Part shown: positions 1 to 5,424 of the stretch, in pieces
Position numbering within the stretch: the stretch's first letter is position 1
How the letters are laid out: the number at the start of each line of letters is the position of its first letter
From: DRGV01 sp018903055 [NCBI: bacterium]
GTDB taxonomy: Bacteria; UBP18; UBA7526
Direction of reading: 5' to 3'
DNA length: 8,403 nucleotides
Assembly (NCBI GenBank): GCA_018903055.1
Contig: JAHIPW010000164.1
Location: 1-8,403, forward strand
Program-made: the position numbers and the translations under genes
The notes under the pieces: model-generated
The model's database searches: none
What the model saw: the letters and a program-made list of their open reading frames with translations, nothing else
What the model was told of the DNA's origin: nothing

Positions 1-171
1 ACCGGAAAGGTCATTCTCCCGGAGGGGGTGGAGATGGTCATGCCCGGGGATAATGCGGACCTGGAGATAGAACTCATCATCCCCATTGCCTTAGAATCTG
101 AGCAGAACTTCGCCATCCGAGAGGGGGGCAAGACAGTAGGTGCTGGGGTAGTGACCGAGATTATACAGTGA
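1..171 (+). CDS. tuf: Elongation factor Tu, C-terminal fragment (5' end outside window)
   Basis: This is the last 56 codons of EF-Tu, the GTPase that carries aminoacyl-tRNA to the ribosomal A site. The reading frame opens at base 1 and stops at TGA 169-171. Family hallmarks of the C-terminal beta-barrel (domain 3) are [11 protein letters not shown] at residues 8-18 of the fragment and [15 protein letters not shown] at 37-51. The GTPase domain lies outside the window. One small oddity is ELIIPIALE, where most bacterial EF-Tu proteins have a histidine (ELIHPIA). The following residues (SEQN) also differ from the usual EEGLR type. The position directly upstream of rpsJ is the common str-S10 arrangement. 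Identity is near certain; whether a second tuf copy exists cannot be seen here. Confidence 0.96.
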   Translation, partial: TGKVILPEGVEMVMPGDNADLEIELIIPIALESEQNFAIREGGKTVGAGVVTEIIQ

Positions 172-185
172 ATAGTAGAATAGAG

Positions 186-252
186 GTTTACAGTAACCAG
201 CGAACAGTAACCAGCGAAAAGAGAAACTGTAAACTGGTTACTGGTTACTCCG
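186..252 (+). repeat. Heptad array with inverted arms, tuf-rpsJ spacer
   Basis: Nine 7-base words run in phase from 190 to 252. A 14-base unit (ACAGTAA plus CCAGCGA) occurs twice at 190-217. It is followed by words that reverse-complement it, such as AACTGGT (232-238) and TACTGGT (239-245). GTTTACAGT (186-194) is perfectly complementary to ACTGTAAAC (226-234), and CAGTAACCAG (191-200, 205-214) to CTGGTTACTG (234-243). The transcript could fold into a hairpin directly upstream of the rpsJ ribosome-binding block. There is no T-rich tail, so it does not look like an intrinsic terminator. Confidence 0.85.
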
Positions 253-270
253 AGCATAGCGAGGTATAGG
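251..270 (+). promoter_or_regulatory. SD-bearing block before rpsJ
   Basis: The sequence CGAGCATAGCGAGGTATAGG ends at the base before the rpsJ ATG. It matches a block recurring before nine genes in this window (consensus CGAGCGNAGCGAGGT). Its GAGG(T) core is the best Shine-Dalgarno candidate, about 7-8 bases from the start. Confidence 0.75.
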
Positions 271-582
271 ATGCCTAGAAGAGAAAGAATAAGAATAAGA
301 TTAAAGGCCTATGACCACCGGCTCCTGGATCAGTCTGCCCAAGAGATACTTCAGACAGCGAAGCGGACCGGTGCCAAGGTCTCTGGCCCCATCCCCCTGC
401 CAACCAGGATTTCAAAGTATACTGTCCTGCGTTCTCCCCATGTGGATAAGAAGTCGAGGGAGCAGTTTGAGATGAGAATCCACAAGAGGCTCTTGGATAT
501 TCTGGACCCAACCCCCAAGACAATAGATGCCCTGATGAGGCTCGATCTTCCGGCTGGGGTAGATGTAGAAATAAAGCTATAA
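271..582 (+). CDS. rpsJ: 30S ribosomal protein S10 (uS10, NusE)
   Basis: S10 sits in the head of the 30S subunit. In many bacteria it also acts as NusE, binding NusB in rRNA antitermination complexes and NusG in transcription-translation coupling. The 103 residues match the usual family length. Diagnostic segments are [18 protein letters not shown] (residues 6-23) and [20 protein letters not shown] (42-61), the conserved region including the NusB-binding loop. The ATG at 271 is preceded by a good SD block at 251-270, so the start is secure. It is the first gene of the S10 cluster here and follows tuf by 99 bp. That leader contains an inverted heptad array. I do not see anything resembling the E. 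coli S10 leader that L4 binds, although a diverged form could not be recognised by eye. Confidence 0.98.
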   Translation: MPRRERIRIRLKAYDHRLLDQSAQEILQTAKRTGAKVSGPIPLPTRISKYTVLRSPHVDKKSREQFEMRIHKRLLDILDPTPKTIDALMRLDLPAGVDVEIKL

Positions 583-596
583 ACACAATGAACGGT

Positions 597-676
597 CAGT
601 TGGCTGGTTGGATAGTTGGTTGGTTGGATAGGGGAAATCCTAACAAACCAACAAGCCAGCAAACTAACAAACTATC
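597..676 (+). repeat. Octad array with inverted arms, rpsJ-rplC spacer
   Basis: Ten 8-base words lie in phase over 80 bp. The left arm has words such as TGGTTGGA (605-612 and 621-628) and TAGTTGGT (613-620). The right arm has AAACCAAC (645-652), AAGCCAGC (653-660), AAACTAAC (661-668) and AAACTATC (669-676). Right-arm words approximate the reverse complement of left-arm words, so an imperfect hairpin is possible. The last word runs straight into the SD block of rplC. The same final octad and layout recur before rpmC. Confidence 0.85.
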
Positions 677-691
677 CGAACGGAGTGAGAT
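676..691 (+). promoter_or_regulatory. SD-bearing block before rplC
   Basis: CCGAACGGAGTGAGAT abuts the ATG at 692. It is a variant of the recurring CGAGCGNAGCGAGGT block, with GGAG and GAG as possible SD cores. Together with the preceding octad AAACTATC it closely matches the segment before rpmC at 6225-6252. Confidence 0.7.
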
Positions 692-1315
692 ATGAGGGGA
701 ATTCTGGGAAAGAAGCTGGGCATGAGGCAGATATATGATGAGGAGGGAAAAAGCATCCCGGTCACTATTATCCAGGCCGGTCCCTGCTTCGTTACCCAGA
801 TTAAAGAGGGGTCCATCCAGCTTGGCTTTGATAGGACAAAGAAGATTAAAAAACCCCTGAAAGGGCACTTGGCAAAGGCCAAGGTAAACCCGGTTAGAAT
901 ATTGAAAGAGATCTCCATCTCCAAGGGAGAGGAATATATCCTTGGCCAAGAGCTCAAGGTAGACATCTTTAAGGAAGGGGATTATCTCGATATCACGGGA
1001 ATGAGCAAAGGGAAGGGGTTTGCGGGAGTGATGAAGAGATGGGGATTTGCTGGTGGACCGGCCTCCCATGGCTCTACATCCCATAGGAGGGTGGGCTCCA
1101 TCGGTAGTGGTAGCGCCTTCCCCTCAAGGGTCAAGAAGGGAAAGAAGATGCCGGGAAGGATGGGGGGAGATAGGGTCACGGTTCAGAACTTAAAGGTGAT
1201 GAAGGTGGAGCCAGATAAGAACCTCTTATTGGTAGAAGGCGCCGTTCCGGGAGCAAGGGAAGGCTACTTAATAATCAAGGAAGCCCTAAAAAAGAGTAGA
1301 CAAGGTTTACGGTGA
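692..1315 (+). CDS. rplC: 50S ribosomal protein L3 (uL3)
   Basis: L3 is an early 23S rRNA-binding protein. Its long internal loop reaches toward the peptidyl-transferase centre. The 207 residues match the usual bacterial length. The start MRGILGKKLGM (1-11) is the family signature, and residues 104-165 carry the conserved loop, including WGFAGGPASHGS (117-128), KKMPGRMGGDRVTVQNLKV (151-169). The ATG at 692 has an SD block directly upstream. The last three residues (GLR) and the stop are encoded by the first words of a heptad array that continues downstream (1304-1338), so the extreme C-terminus may have been remodelled by repeat growth. The gene follows rpsJ after a 109-bp octad-filled spacer. 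Confidence 0.98.
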   Translation: MRGILGKKLGMRQIYDEEGKSIPVTIIQAGPCFVTQIKEGSIQLGFDRTKKIKKPLKGHLAKAKVNPVRILKEISISKGEEYILGQELKVDIFKEGDYLDITGMSKGKGFAGVMKRWGFAGGPASHGSTSHRRVGSIGSGSAFPSRVKKGKKMPGRMGGDRVTVQNLKVMKVEPDKNLLLVEGAVPGAREGYLIIKEALKKSRQGLR

Positions 1316-1338
1316 ACGGTTAACCGTTAACGGTAAAC
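1304..1338 (+). repeat. Heptad array, palindromic, overlapping the rplC 3' end
   Basis: Five in-phase 7-base words begin with GGTTTAC at 1304-1310, inside rplC, and end with GGTAAAC at 1332-1338. The array is close to its own reverse complement overall, with GTTAACCGTTAAC near the centre. A very similar set of words lies in the rplB-rpsS spacer (3745-3779). The array is interrupted at its end by the 104-bp element at 1338-1441. If that element and one 4-bp duplication are removed, the last word reads straight on into the rplD leader. Confidence 0.8.
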
Positions 1339-1445
1339 CCCGTTAGAAAACTCAACAGACGTATTCTTAAAGGTCTATGTTCTTGAATAAAGATAATATA
1401 CCTGAGAAGTAAAGGCCTATTTAAAAGGATTTCTAACGGGGTAAA
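1334..1445 (+). mobile_element. 104-bp MITE-like insertion upstream of rplD, with TAAA duplications
   Basis: Terminal inverted repeats CCCCGTTAGAAA (1338-1349) and TTTCTAACGGGG (1430-1441) are a perfect 12-bp match. The 104-bp element is flanked on both sides by TAAA (1334-1337 and 1442-1445), as expected of a 4-bp target-site duplication. It has no coding capacity. A second element of exactly the same length and nearly identical termini lies just after rplD (2099-2202), but the interiors show no obvious similarity. Ends, length and duplications support a miniature inverted-repeat element moved in trans. I cannot name the parent transposon family. Without transposition, the termini could still pair as the base of an RNA stem. 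Confidence 0.75.
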
Positions 1446-1453
1446 CGTGACGA

Positions 1454-1473
1454 CGAGCAAAACGAGGAGTTTC
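1454..1473 (+). promoter_or_regulatory. SD-bearing block deciding the rplD start
   Basis: CGAGCAAAACGAGGAGTTTC ends directly before ATG 1474. It matches the recurring start-site block and contains a strong GAGGAG SD core with normal spacing. This favours 1474 over the in-frame GTG at 1447, which would place the block inside the gene. Confidence 0.75.
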
Positions 1474-2097
1474 ATGCCTAAATTGGACCTTTATAATATA
1501 GAAGGAGAGAAAATAGGAGAGGTCTCTCTAAGTAGCAAGGTATTTGGGGCGAAGGTAAATGAGGCCTTGCTCTATGAGGCATTAAGAGCTCAATCTTCTT
1601 CCCGGAGAAAGGGAACCGCCTCTACCAAGGAGAGATCCCAGGTGAGGGGCGGAGGGAGGAAGCCCTGGAGGCAGAAGGGGACTGGAAGAGCCAGGGCTGG
1701 GAGCATTCGTTCCCCCATATGGAAGGGAGGGGGGACGACATTCGGCCCCCATCCTAAGGACTACTCCTATTCTCTTCCCAAGAAGGCCAGGAGAAAAGCC
1801 CTCAGGTGTGCCCTTTCTAGCAAGTTTAAAGAGAAGAAGATTTCAATTTTGGATAAGATAGAGTTAAAAGAACCTAAGACAAAGAGGATGGTTCACATAT
1901 TGGCTAATTTAAGAAGTGGCAAAAAGCCTCTGCTGATCGTCGAAGAGAAAAATGAGATGGTTCGCCGTTCAGCACGTAATATCGAGGGGGTAAAGGTGCT
2001 ATCACCGAATTCACTAAACCTCTATGACTTATTGAACCAGGATCGATTAATCGTTACCAAAGAGGCATTAGGAAGTTTAGAGGAGAACCTGGGATGA
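1474..2097 (+). CDS. rplD: 50S ribosomal protein L4 (uL4)
   Basis: L4 binds domain I of 23S rRNA early in assembly. Its extended loop lines the peptide exit tunnel opposite L22. With the start at ATG 1474 the protein is 207 residues, the usual bacterial size, and begins MPKLDLYNIEGEKIGEV. The loop signature is RKPWRQKGTGRARAGSIRSP at residues 62-81, followed by WKGGGTTFGPHP (83-94). The C-terminal fold includes KPLLIVEEKNE (151-161) and SLNLYDLLNQDRLIVTKEAL (180-199). In gamma-proteobacteria L4 represses its own operon; nothing here shows whether that holds. The gene is bracketed by two 104-bp inverted-repeat elements, and the downstream duplication (TGAA) begins with the rplD stop codon. Confidence 0.97.
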   Translation: MPKLDLYNIEGEKIGEVSLSSKVFGAKVNEALLYEALRAQSSSRRKGTASTKERSQVRGGGRKPWRQKGTGRARAGSIRSPIWKGGGTTFGPHPKDYSYSLPKKARRKALRCALSSKFKEKKISILDKIELKEPKTKRMVHILANLRSGKKPLLIVEEKNEMVRRSARNIEGVKVLSPNSLNLYDLLNQDRLIVTKEALGSLEENLG

Positions 2098-2206
2098 ACC
2101 CCATTAGACTTTCAATATCGTTATATAGTCTTCTACTCGTCTGGATAGCGACTCTAAATATGTTATCAATTTCATTCGTTGGTAGATCAAAGTCTAACGG
2201 GGTGAA
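2095..2206 (+). mobile_element. 104-bp MITE-like insertion at the rplD stop codon, with TGAA duplications
   Basis: The element runs 2099-2202 with termini CCCCATTAGACTTT (2099-2112) and AAAGTCTAACGGGG (2189-2202), complementary at 13 of 14 positions. TGAA flanks both sides (2095-2098 and 2203-2206). The left copy contains the rplD TGA stop, so insertion kept the rplD C-terminus intact. Length (104 bp) and ends match the element at 1338-1441, and the duplications have the same form (TRAA). The interior is AT-rich and non-coding. It fills most of the 127-bp rplD-rplW gap and may have displaced the usual SD block of rplW. Confidence 0.75.
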
Positions 2207-2224
2207 TCATAGAAAAGGTGCGGG

Positions 2225-2515
2225 ATGAAGAGTCCCTACGATATCATAAAGGTTCCCTTAATAACAGAGAAGAGCACTATACTCAAGGAGAGGGAGAATA
2301 AGTATGCCTTTCTTGTTGATAACAGAGCAAATAAGGATGAGATTAAGAGAGCAGTTGAGGAGATATTCAAGGTAAAGGTCCTGGCAGTCAATACCTCCTA
2401 CCTGAGAGGCAAGATAAAGAGGATGGGCAAGCATAGTGGCAAGACCCCGGATATGAAGAAGGCCGTTCTCACTTTAAAGGAAGGGGAGAAGATAGAAATA
2501 TTTGAGGGAACCTAA
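2225..2515 (+). CDS. rplW: 50S ribosomal protein L23 (uL23)
   Basis: L23 lies at the polypeptide exit-tunnel rim, where it contacts trigger factor and the signal recognition particle. The 96 residues match the usual length. Recognisable segments are [16 protein letters not shown] (5-20), [20 protein letters not shown] (26-45), and the loop [20 protein letters not shown] (56-75), followed by [18 protein letters not shown]. The ATG at 2225 is the only sensible start. Its upstream sequence, AAAAGGTGCGGG, gives only a weak AGGTG-type SD and lacks the GAGCGNAGCGAGG block seen before many neighbours. That is consistent with the insertion just upstream having separated the gene from its original leader. 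Confidence 0.97.
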   Translation: MKSPYDIIKVPLITEKSTILKERENKYAFLVDNRANKDEIKRAVEEIFKVKVLAVNTSYLRGKIKRMGKHSGKTPDMKKAVLTLKEGEKIEIFEGT

Positions 2516-2525
2516 GATAAGTAAC

Positions 2526-2760
2526 AATTTAAAATGCCCTTCGCCTCGCTTCTCTCGATCCCGAGGATCTTCGAGATCCGAGGGGCAGGATACCTCGCCC
2601 CTCTGGGATCTCGCAGATCCCATCGGGATCAAGAGGAAGTATCAAGCGAAGTATCCCGAGGGAAACCGAGGGGCAAAGTGAAAAATGCCCCCTACAATCT
2701 GCAAGATTGCGGGGACCAAAGTCCTGGAAATTCATTGAATTTCACAGGGCAAAATTTAAA
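2526..2760 (+). repeat. Palindrome-rich mosaic element A, rplW-rplB spacer
   Basis: This fills most of the 349-bp gap (2516-2864), which has no credible gene. AATTTAAA occurs at both edges (2526-2533 and 2753-2760), a possible 8-bp duplication around ends ATGCCC and GGGC. Inside are hairpins with 3-base loops: GGATCT/AGATCC (2565-2579), GGGATCT/AGATCCC (2605-2621), CAATCT/AGATTG (2695-2709) with a CCCC/GGGG base, and GAAATTC/GAATTTC (2727-2743). The part at 2535-2674 is related to the element at 5425-5526: similar left end, shared CAGGATACCTCGCC, and a 33-bp stretch (2597-2629) identical to 5460-5492. A short + frame across it looks repeat-derived and non-coding. From 2812 to the rplB SD I see nothing notable. 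Confidence 0.75.
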
Positions 2761-2783
2761 GTGTCTTGGCCAGTAAGCAAAGT

Positions 2784-2813
2784 GAATAAAAGAGACAACT
2801 TGCTTGGCTCATT
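2784..2813 (+). repeat. Left arm of 30-bp inverted repeat bracketing rplB
   Basis: This segment, core AGAGACAACTTGCTTG, is the reverse complement of 3682-3711 at 28 of 30 positions; 24 bp (2788-2811) match with a single difference. The arms enclose the rplB SD and the whole gene. One arm overlaps the rplB stop codon. Pairing in the transcript would make a stem closing a loop of roughly 870 bases. It could also be a relic of an inverted duplication or cassette end. No flanking target duplication is evident. Confidence 0.85.
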
Positions 2814-2864
2814 CTGCATTGATAATTGTTAGTTGATTACGATTTTTAAGAACGGAGCAAATTT

Positions 2865-3686
2865 ATGGCAATAAAGAAATACAGGCCAACTAGCCCATCG
2901 CGGAGATCGATAACCGGGGCGACTTTTGAAGAACTTACCAGGACCAAACCCCACAAGCCCCTCCTCAAGCCCTTGAAGGAGAGGGCGGGGAGGAGCAGAG
3001 AAGGAAGGATTACCATGCGCCATAGGGGGGGAGGCCATAAGAAGAGATATCGGATCATTGATTTTAAAAGAGATAAGTTCCATATCCCGGCCAGGGTGAT
3101 CTCCATTGAGTATGATCCCAACCGGACCTCTTACATCGCTCTTCTCTCTTATCGGGATGGGGAGAAGAGGTATATCATTGCTCCCCAGGGCTTAAAGGTG
3201 GGGGATGAGGTAATATCTGGTGAGAACGTTGATATCAGGATAGGGAACTCCCTACCACTTAAATATATCCCTCCCGGGACTACGGTTCATAATGTGGAGC
3301 TTACCAAAGGCCGAGGCGCCCAGCTGGCACGAGGAGCAGGCACCTTCGTTCAGCTCATGGCTAAAGAGGGAAGGTATGCCCATCTGCGGCTCTCTTCAGG
3401 AGAGATAAGGAAGGTCCTTCTGGACTGTCTGGCGACCATTGGTCAGGTGGGGAATGTCGACTGGGGACGCATCTCCTGGGGCAAGGCAGGAAGGTCTCGT
3501 CATTTTGGCTTTCGTCCCAAGGTAAGAGGAGTGGCCATGAACCCTGTCGACCATCCCCATGGTGGTGGAGAGGGGAAGAGCTCTGGTGGTCGGCATCCGG
3601 TAACTCCTTGGGGAAAGCCCACTAAGGGATATAAAACAAGGAAGAAAAAGCCCTCTGACAGGTTAATTATAAAGAGGCGAAAATGA
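2865..3686 (+). CDS. rplB: 50S ribosomal protein L2 (uL2)
   Basis: L2 is a primary 23S rRNA-binding protein needed for subunit association and for the structure of the peptidyl-transferase centre. At 273 residues it has the standard length. It begins [17 protein letters not shown]. The N-terminal RNA-binding part includes [20 protein letters not shown] (51-70), and the C-terminal part contains [20 protein letters not shown] (226-245). The second segment holds the conserved His (residue 230 here) reached by the loop near the catalytic centre. The SD is GGAG in GAACGGAGCAAATTT before ATG 2865, which partly resembles the recurring start-site block. The gene is bracketed by a 30-bp inverted repeat (2784-2813 and 3682-3711). 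Confidence 0.98.
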   Translation: MAIKKYRPTSPSRRSITGATFEELTRTKPHKPLLKPLKERAGRSREGRITMRHRGGGHKKRYRIIDFKRDKFHIPARVISIEYDPNRTSYIALLSYRDGEKRYIIAPQGLKVGDEVISGENVDIRIGNSLPLKYIPPGTTVHNVELTKGRGAQLARGAGTFVQLMAKEGRYAHLRLSSGEIRKVLLDCLATIGQVGNVDWGRISWGKAGRSRHFGFRPKVRGVAMNPVDHPHGGGEGKSSGGRHPVTPWGKPTKGYKTRKKKPSDRLIIKRRK

Positions 3687-3711
3687 GTCAAGCAAGTTGT
3701 CTCTTTTCTTC
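3682..3711 (+). repeat. Right arm of 30-bp inverted repeat, overlapping the rplB stop
   Basis: This is the reverse complement of 2784-2813 with two differences. The arm includes the rplB TGA (3684-3686), so part of the repeat lies in or at the end of coding sequence. This suggests the upstream arm may be an inverted copy of the rplB 3' junction rather than the reverse. Confidence 0.85.
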
Positions 3712-3744
3712 GCCACGGCTCAGAAAATAACGGGTAGATATCCA

Positions 3745-3779
3745 GGTTTACGGTTAACGGTTCACGGTTAACGGTAAAC
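3745..3779 (+). repeat. Heptad array, rplB-rpsS spacer
   Basis: Five in-phase words run from GGTTTAC (3745-3751) to GGTAAAC (3773-3779), with GGTTAAC twice and GGTTCAC once between them. The first and last words are the same as in the array at 1304-1338. It is nearly self-complementary because of the GTTAAC centres, and ends just before the rpsS SD block. Confidence 0.8.
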
Positions 3780-3787
3780 GATAAGAT

Positions 3788-3806
3788 GAACAGAGTGAGG
3801 TTGAAA
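3788..3806 (+). promoter_or_regulatory. SD-bearing block deciding the rpsS start
   Basis: GAACAGAGTGAGGTTGAAA ends directly before ATG 3807 and has a GAGGT SD core. It matches the recurring block, and its first half resembles the one before rplC. Choosing the in-frame ATG at 3786 would put this SD inside the gene and add seven residues absent from the family. Confidence 0.75.
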
Positions 3807-4091
3807 ATGGGTAGATCGAGGAAGAAGGGCCCCTTTATCGTTCCAGAGTTATTGAAGAAGATCGAGGCCATGAATAAGACCGGAAAGAAGACCGTGATCA
3901 AGACCTGGTCTCGTTCCTCAACCATATTCCCCCAGATGGTGGGCCATACCCTGGCGGTCCATAATGGGAAGAGGTTCATCCCGGTCTACATTACAGAGGA
4001 TATGGTGGGCCACAAGCTGGGTGAATTCTCACCCACCAGGATATTCCGGGTACATGGGGCCCATACGGAAAGGGTAACTGCTATTAAATAA
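3807..4091 (+). CDS. rpsS: 30S ribosomal protein S19 (uS19)
   Basis: S19 is in the 30S head, where it contacts S13 and the intersubunit bridge region. From ATG 3807 the protein is 94 residues, within the usual 90-95. It begins [11 protein letters not shown], the family N-terminus. Core motifs are [20 protein letters not shown] (32-51), [20 protein letters not shown] (53-72) and [14 protein letters not shown] (74-87). The FRVHGAH segment differs slightly from the common FRGH form. An ATG 21 bases upstream (3786) would add MNRVRLK, but the SD block at 3788-3806 argues against it. Confidence 0.97.
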   Translation: MGRSRKKGPFIVPELLKKIEAMNKTGKKTVIKTWSRSSTIFPQMVGHTLAVHNGKRFIPVYITEDMVGHKLGEFSPTRIFRVHGAHTERVTAIK

Positions 4092-4096
4092 AAATA

Positions 4097-4194
4097 CAGT
4101 GATCGGTGAACAGTGAACTGTGATCAGCTGAAAACAGAAATCGGTTATTAGAAAACGGAAATCAGTAGAGAAAATAGAAAACAGAAAACCGAAA
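4097..4194 (+). repeat. Fourteen in-phase heptads, left arm of rpsS-rplV spacer
   Basis: Fourteen consecutive 7-base words keep phase over 98 bp. They begin with CAGTGAT (4097-4103) and CGGTGAA, drift to AAACAGA (4132-4138) and AAACGGA (4153-4159), and end with ACAGAAA (4181-4187) and ACCGAAA (4188-4194). Word content changes gradually while the 7-base period holds. The words are answered in reverse-complement, mirrored order on the right (4202-4298), so the 226-bp gap can be read as one long imperfect hairpin. Confidence 0.85.
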
Positions 4195-4201
4195 AATACT
4201 A

Positions 4202-4298
4202 ATTTCAGATTTCTGATTTCCCTACAGTTTTCAGATTTCCCTGCCCCGTAGGCTTGTCCTTCGGGGTGTCAACTGTTTTCAGACTTCACTGATTACTG
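4202..4298 (+). repeat. Right arm of the rpsS-rplV array, interrupted by a 27-bp hairpin segment
   Basis: The words ATTTCAG (4202-4208), ATTTCTG (4209-4215) and ATTTCCC (4216-4222) are followed by TTCAGAT and TTCCCTG (ending 4243). After a 27-bp break come AACTGTT (4271-4277), TTCAGAC, TTCACTG and ATTACTG (4292-4298). They pair in mirrored order with the left arm: TTTCTG-type words near the centre and CACTG-type words at the outside. The break holds the stem CCCCG(T)AGG / CCT(T)CGGGG at 4244-4266 with loop CTTGT. That stem looks like a separate palindrome placed inside the array. Confidence 0.75.
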
Positions 4299-4317
4299 CG
4301 AATGAAATGAGGTAGGG
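4297..4317 (+). promoter_or_regulatory. SD-bearing block before rplV
   Basis: This divergent copy of the recurring block ends AAATGAGGTAGGG directly before ATG 4318. GAGGT is the SD core, about 5-6 bases from the start. Confidence 0.65.
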
Positions 4318-4680
4318 ATGGAAGCAAAGGCAAAATTGAAATTCGTCAGAGTCGCTCCCAGAAAAATGAGGAAGGTCCTGGACCTCATCAGAAGGAAAGA
4401 GACAGAAGAGGCCTTAAGCATCCTCAGGTTTACTTCTGGAAGAGCCTCTCCCATCTTGCAGAAGCTCCTGCGCTCTGCCTTGGCCAATGCCAAAGTAAAA
4501 GAGAATCTCTATGTGGCCCAGGCGACCTGTGACCAGGGTCCCACCCTATCCAGGTGGAGGCCCCGTTCCATGGGAAAGGCGAATAAAATAAGGAAGAGAA
4601 CAAGTCATATCACCATCGTCTTGAAAGAGAAGCAAGGGGAGTCAGAAGTAAAAAGTAAGAAGTTAAAAGTAAAAAGTTAA
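4318..4680 (+). CDS. rplV: 50S ribosomal protein L22 (uL22)
   Basis: L22 spans the 50S subunit, and its beta-hairpin lines the peptide exit tunnel beside L4. The 120 residues are slightly longer than the common 110-115. Family features are AKLKFVRVAPRKMRKVLDLI (5-24), ALANAKVKENLYVAQA (54-69), the hairpin region DQGPTLSRWRPRSMGKANKI (72-91), and the terminal strand KRTSHITIVLKE (93-104). Residues 111-120 (VKSKKLKVKS) are encoded entirely by a 7-base tandem array (4648-4682), which also provides the stop codon. The tail therefore appears to come from repeat sequence grown into, or replacing, the original 3' end. It should be tolerated because the family's C-terminus is variable. Confidence 0.97.
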   Translation: MEAKAKLKFVRVAPRKMRKVLDLIRRKETEEALSILRFTSGRASPILQKLLRSALANAKVKENLYVAQATCDQGPTLSRWRPRSMGKANKIRKRTSHITIVLKEKQGESEVKSKKLKVKS

Positions 4681-4721
4681 ACTAAATTTTTCATTCTTCA
4701 TTTTGGATTTTCAATTCATAT
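4648..4721 (+). repeat. Heptad arrays crossing the rplV stop codon
   Basis: Five words GTAAAAA, GTAAGAA, GTTAAAA, GTAAAAA and GTTAAAC occupy 4648-4682 in perfect phase. They encode the last ten residues of L22 and its TAA. A second set, T-rich and roughly complementary, follows at 4687-4721 (for example TTTTTCA at 4687-4693 and TTCTTCA at 4694-4700). Together they form the A-rich and T-rich arms of a weak hairpin just before the rpsC SD. Confidence 0.85.
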
Positions 4722-4739
4722 CGCCTGAAAGGAGATATT

Positions 4740-5399
4740 GTGGGACAGAAGGTTCATCCTGAGAGCTTCCGATTGGGGATCATAAAGGACTGGAAGAGCA
4801 AGTGGTTTGCCAAGAAGGATTACGGCGACCTACTATTAGAAGACTTTCGCATTCGTAAGTTCATAAAGGAAAGGCTCTATCGTGCTGGTATCTCTAAAAT
4901 TGAGATCTATCGGGCTGGAAAACGCTTAAGAATCAATATCTTTGCTGCTCGTCCCGGGATCGTCATTGGAAGAAAAGGGGCGGAGGTGGAAAGGTTAAAG
5001 GAGGACCTCTCCACAATAACGGATAAGGAGATGTATCTTAACATCCAGGAGATAGAAGCCCCCTTCTTAGATGCCCAGCTGGTGGCAGAGAGCGTTGCCC
5101 TCCAACTTGAGAAAAGGTTTGGCTTCCGAAGGGCTATGAAGAAGATGGTGGAGAATGCCATGACAGCGGGAGCCGGGGGAATAAAGATTGCCTGCAGTGG
5201 TCGCCTGGGGGGAGCGGAGATCGCTAGAACAGAATGGTATAGAAAAGGAAGAGTTCCTCTGCATACCCTAAGAGCAAATATCGATTATGGGTTCAGCGAG
5301 GCCCACACAACATATGGAAGGATTGGGGTAAAGGTCTGGATATTTAAAGAAGATAAGCCCGAGGAGAAGGAAAAGACTAAAGAAGCGAAGAAAGCTTAG
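4740..5399 (+). CDS. rpsC: 30S ribosomal protein S3 (uS3)
   Basis: S3 lies at the mRNA entry side of the 30S head and contributes to helicase activity and RNA binding. The 219 residues fit the family. The protein starts at GTG 4740, read as [14 protein letters not shown], with the strong SD AAAGGAGAT seven or so bases upstream. The N-terminal KH domain shows [17 protein letters not shown] at 74-90, with the GxxG loop as GRKG (77-80). The C-terminal S3 domain includes [19 protein letters not shown] (149-167), [20 protein letters not shown] (170-189) and [10 protein letters not shown] (192-201). The final 16 residues are a charged Lys/Glu tail, common in S3. Its SD differs from the recurring block used by most neighbours. 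Confidence 0.98.
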   Translation: MGQKVHPESFRLGIIKDWKSKWFAKKDYGDLLLEDFRIRKFIKERLYRAGISKIEIYRAGKRLRINIFAARPGIVIGRKGAEVERLKEDLSTITDKEMYLNIQEIEAPFLDAQLVAESVALQLEKRFGFRRAMKKMVENAMTAGAGGIKIACSGRLGGAEIARTEWYRKGRVPLHTLRANIDYGFSEAHTTYGRIGVKVWIFKEDKPEEKEKTKEAKKA

Positions 5400-5424
5400 C
5401 AACACAGAATTATCGTCAAACGGT

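Noticed and set aside
1447-1473. GTG start nine codons upstream for rplD
   Set aside because: The strong GAGGAG SD would then be inside the gene. The L4 family N-terminus fits ATG 1474.
2534-2776. Small + strand ORF of 80 codons in the rplW-rplB gap
   Set aside because: It lies over the palindromic mosaic, has no SD or family resemblance, and its homologous element at 5425-5526 does not keep the frame.
2819-2850. Possible sigma-70 promoter (TTGATA with an AT-rich stretch) upstream of rplB
   Set aside because: No convincing -10 box at proper spacing; the region is simply AT-rich.
4097-4194. CRISPR-like repeat-spacer array
   Set aside because: Units are only 7 bases, contiguous and degenerate, with no constant repeat and unique spacers, and no cas genes.
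4249-4270. Riboswitch or known ribosomal-protein leader (L4, S8 or similar sites)
   Set aside because: I could not recognise any conserved leader sequence or structure. Only generic hairpins are visible.
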